Position numbers and translations under genes: made by a program. A model generated the notes under the pieces. The model saw only the letters and a list, made by a program, of their open reading frames with translations. It was not told the DNA's origin and did no database searches. DNA of 13,052 bases from UBA1161 sp049520395 (GTDB lineage Bacteria > Planctomycetota > Phycisphaerae > Tepidisphaerales > Tepidisphaeraceae), in contig JBEKPV010000091.1 in the NCBI GenBank assembly GCA_049520395.1, positions 1 to 13,052 of the forward strand, in the 5' to 3' direction. This document shows, in pieces, positions 11,708 to 13,052 of the stretch. Every line of letters starts with the position of its first letter. The first letter of the stretch is position 1.

Positions 11708-13010
11708 CGCGAATACTTTGCGCGTGGGCGTCCAATTGCTCGGCCTCGGCCAGCGTGATAATCGCCTCCGCATCGGCCCGCAGGCCCGCCGGCTCATATC
11801 GAACGACGCTGGAGCGTTTGAGGAATTCATAAACGCTCACGCCACTGGTAAACCGCGCGGTGGTATTGGTGGGGAGACAGTGACTCGGCCCCGCGACGTA
11901 ATCGCCCGCCGCCACGGGCGAATTGGCGCCGAGAAAAACCGCTCCCGCGCTGGTCAATTTCTCCAGCACGGCGCGATCATCCCGAGTCTGCAGATTCACA
12001 TGCTCGGCGGCGAAGCGATTGGCTAATCCGATGAGGGTATCCATCGACGCATCGAGAATGATCGCACTGTGTTTACTCAGCGCCTTCTCGGCCGCGGTGC
12101 GGCGGGTAATGGCGGTGACCTGCGATTTAAGTTGCGCGACCACGGCATCGGCGACCAGGCGGGAAGTCGTCAATAAAAACGAACTCCCCGGATCGTGTTC
12201 GGCTTGCGCCAGCAGATCGGCGGCGACATAACTCGGCCGCGCCGACTCATCGGCAATCACTAAGATCTCGCTCGGCCCTAAATACCCGTCGATGCCGACG
12301 CAGCCGGCCAATGCGCGCTTGGCCAGCTGAACATAGGTATTGCCGGGACCGACGATTTTGTCGACGCGCGGAATGGTCTTGGTGCCAAAAGCCATCGCAC
12401 CGATCGCGGCGGCGCCGCCGGCTCGGAAAACATCGGTCAACTTCAATTCATGACAAGCCGCCAGGACCAAATCGGAGCGCCCATATTTGCTGGCGGGCGT
12501 ACAGACCACCAGGCGCTTCACACCCGCCACTTGCGCGGGAACGGCCAGCATGATCAGGCTCGAGGGGTACGAGGCTTTGCCGCCGGGAAAATAAAGCCCG
12601 GCGGATTCCAGCGGGACGAATCGCAAACCCAATTCCACGCCCGGCCGACGCAAGGCGGGCGGATCCTTGGGCAGAATGTGCGTCTGATACTCGCGGACTT
12701 GCTCGATGGACCGGCGGATGGCGGCAAGCTGTTCGGCGGGGAGGCGCTTGTGAGCGGCGGCCATTTCGGATTCGCCGACGCGAATCTGCTCCGCGGTGAA
12801 ATCTGGATCGTCGAATTTCCGGCTGCTGGCGACGACGGCGGCGTCCCCATCGCGGGCGACGGACGCCAAAATCTGCTGGACATCGAGGGCGGCTTGTGCG
12901 GTCGCTTTGCCGCCGAGGGCATATTCGGTGGGGTCCAGCGCCAGGGCGTGAAGGAGCCGCTCCACGGCCTTGCGGCCTTCGTCGGTGCCGTAGTCGAAGA
13001 TCGGGATCAC
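11694..13010 (-). CDS. hisD: Histidinol dehydrogenase HisD
   Basis: This zinc enzyme performs the last two oxidations of histidine synthesis, L-histidinol to L-histidine with two NAD. The 438 residues match the family. All known active-site residues are visible: Q269 and H272 in AQAEHDPGS, E336 and H337 in AAEHVNL, D370 in VAAGDYVAGPSH, and H429 in LDAHAQSIRVR. These keep the spacing of the E. coli enzyme (Q259, H262, E326, H327, D360, H419). Also present are PGGKASYPSSLIM, VDKIVGPGNTYVQLAK and GPSEILVIAD. The start is GTG at 13010, 6 bases behind TAAAAT and without a ribosome binding site. No other his gene is in the window; the region upstream is cut by the window edge. It ends tail to tail with ispE, overlapping by 14 bp. 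Confidence 0.97.
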   Translation of the reverse strand: MIPIFDYGTDEGRKAVERLLHALALDPTEYALGGKATAQAALDVQQILASVARDGDAAVVASSRKFDDPDFTAEQIRVGESEMAAAHKRLPAEQLAAIRRSIEQVREYQTHILPKDPPALRRPGVELGLRFVPLESAGLYFPGGKASYPSSLIMLAVPAQVAGVKRLVVCTPASKYGRSDLVLAACHELKLTDVFRAGGAAAIGAMAFGTKTIPRVDKIVGPGNTYVQLAKRALAGCVGIDGYLGPSEILVIADESARPSYVAADLLAQAEHDPGSSFLLTTSRLVADAVVAQLKSQVTAITRRTAAEKALSKHSAIILDASMDTLIGLANRFAAEHVNLQTRDDRAVLEKLTSAGAVFLGANSPVAAGDYVAGPSHCLPTNTTARFTSGVSVYEFLKRSSVVRYEPAGLRADAEAIITLAEAEQLDAHAQSIRVRQK

Positions 13011-13016
13011 AGCGGG

Positions 13017-13022
13017 ATTTTA
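13017..13022 (-). promoter_or_regulatory. -10 box TAAAAT, leaderless-type promoter for hisD
   Basis: On the minus strand TAAAAT is followed by CCCGCT and then the GTG start, a 6-base gap identical to that before the 593 and 7786 genes. The window ends 30 bases further upstream, and no clear -35 element is seen in what remains. Confidence 0.45.
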
Positions 13023-13052
13023 GCCGCGCGGCGCGGATTTGCACGGATCGCG

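Noticed and set aside
10199..11830. 543-codon minus-strand frame opposite ispE and the CII-like gene
   Set aside because: Antisense shadow of two clear genes; Arg/Gln/His-rich, no recognisable domain.

Overview
The window looks like an ordinary chromosomal stretch of a GC-rich bacterium, most likely a planctomycete and perhaps one of the Phycisphaerae. That placement is an inference. It rests on the mix of housekeeping genes (tRNA t6A synthesis, rsmA, ispE, hisD) with poorly known families, short operons on both strands, Pro/Ala/Thr-rich linkers in an exported protein, a host-encoded CII-like regulator and very AT-specific -10 boxes in a GC-rich background. No rRNA, tRNA, CRISPR array, insertion sequence or phage module was seen.

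Layout. 1-592 is non-coding and rich in inverted repeats. 593-1869 is a two-gene operon (a DUF2103-like protein and the t6A enzyme Sua5) with a 4-base overlap. 1929-3269 encodes a stand-alone condensation-domain-like acyltransferase that ends inside a long hairpin repeat (3262-3366). A small zinc-ribbon membrane protein (3371-3613, minus) faces it. A divergent exported SH3-type protein (3793-5157) ends in a clear intrinsic terminator. 5158-5579 has no intact gene but holds a relic: the last codons of a second GNAT gene plus the spacer and first codons of the following gene, duplicated about 809 bp downstream. The intact copy is the GNAT gene (5580-6125) followed by an unknown cytosolic protein (6196-6987). 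Two divergent membrane proteins of unknown function follow (7019-7786 minus, 7909-8490 plus). A minus-strand pair, rsmA (9426-10283) then a GT2 glycosyltransferase (8485-9396), comes next. Divergent from rsmA is a CII-like HTH protein (10355-10828) followed by ispE (10841-11707), which converges on and overlaps hisD (11694-13010).

The strongest general signal is promoter geometry. Four genes on both strands have a TATAAT-like hexamer ending only 6-7 bases before the start codon, with no Shine-Dalgarno site, as expected for leaderless mRNAs. Other genes (3793, 3613, 9396) have classical GGAG-type sites. The second strong signal is the partial duplication around the GNAT gene. I did not find a convincing new multi-gene system. 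The best candidates for follow-up are the leaderless promoter set, the duplicated GNAT/unknown-gene junction, the His-rich membrane protein at 7909 and the CII-like regulator next to ispE.
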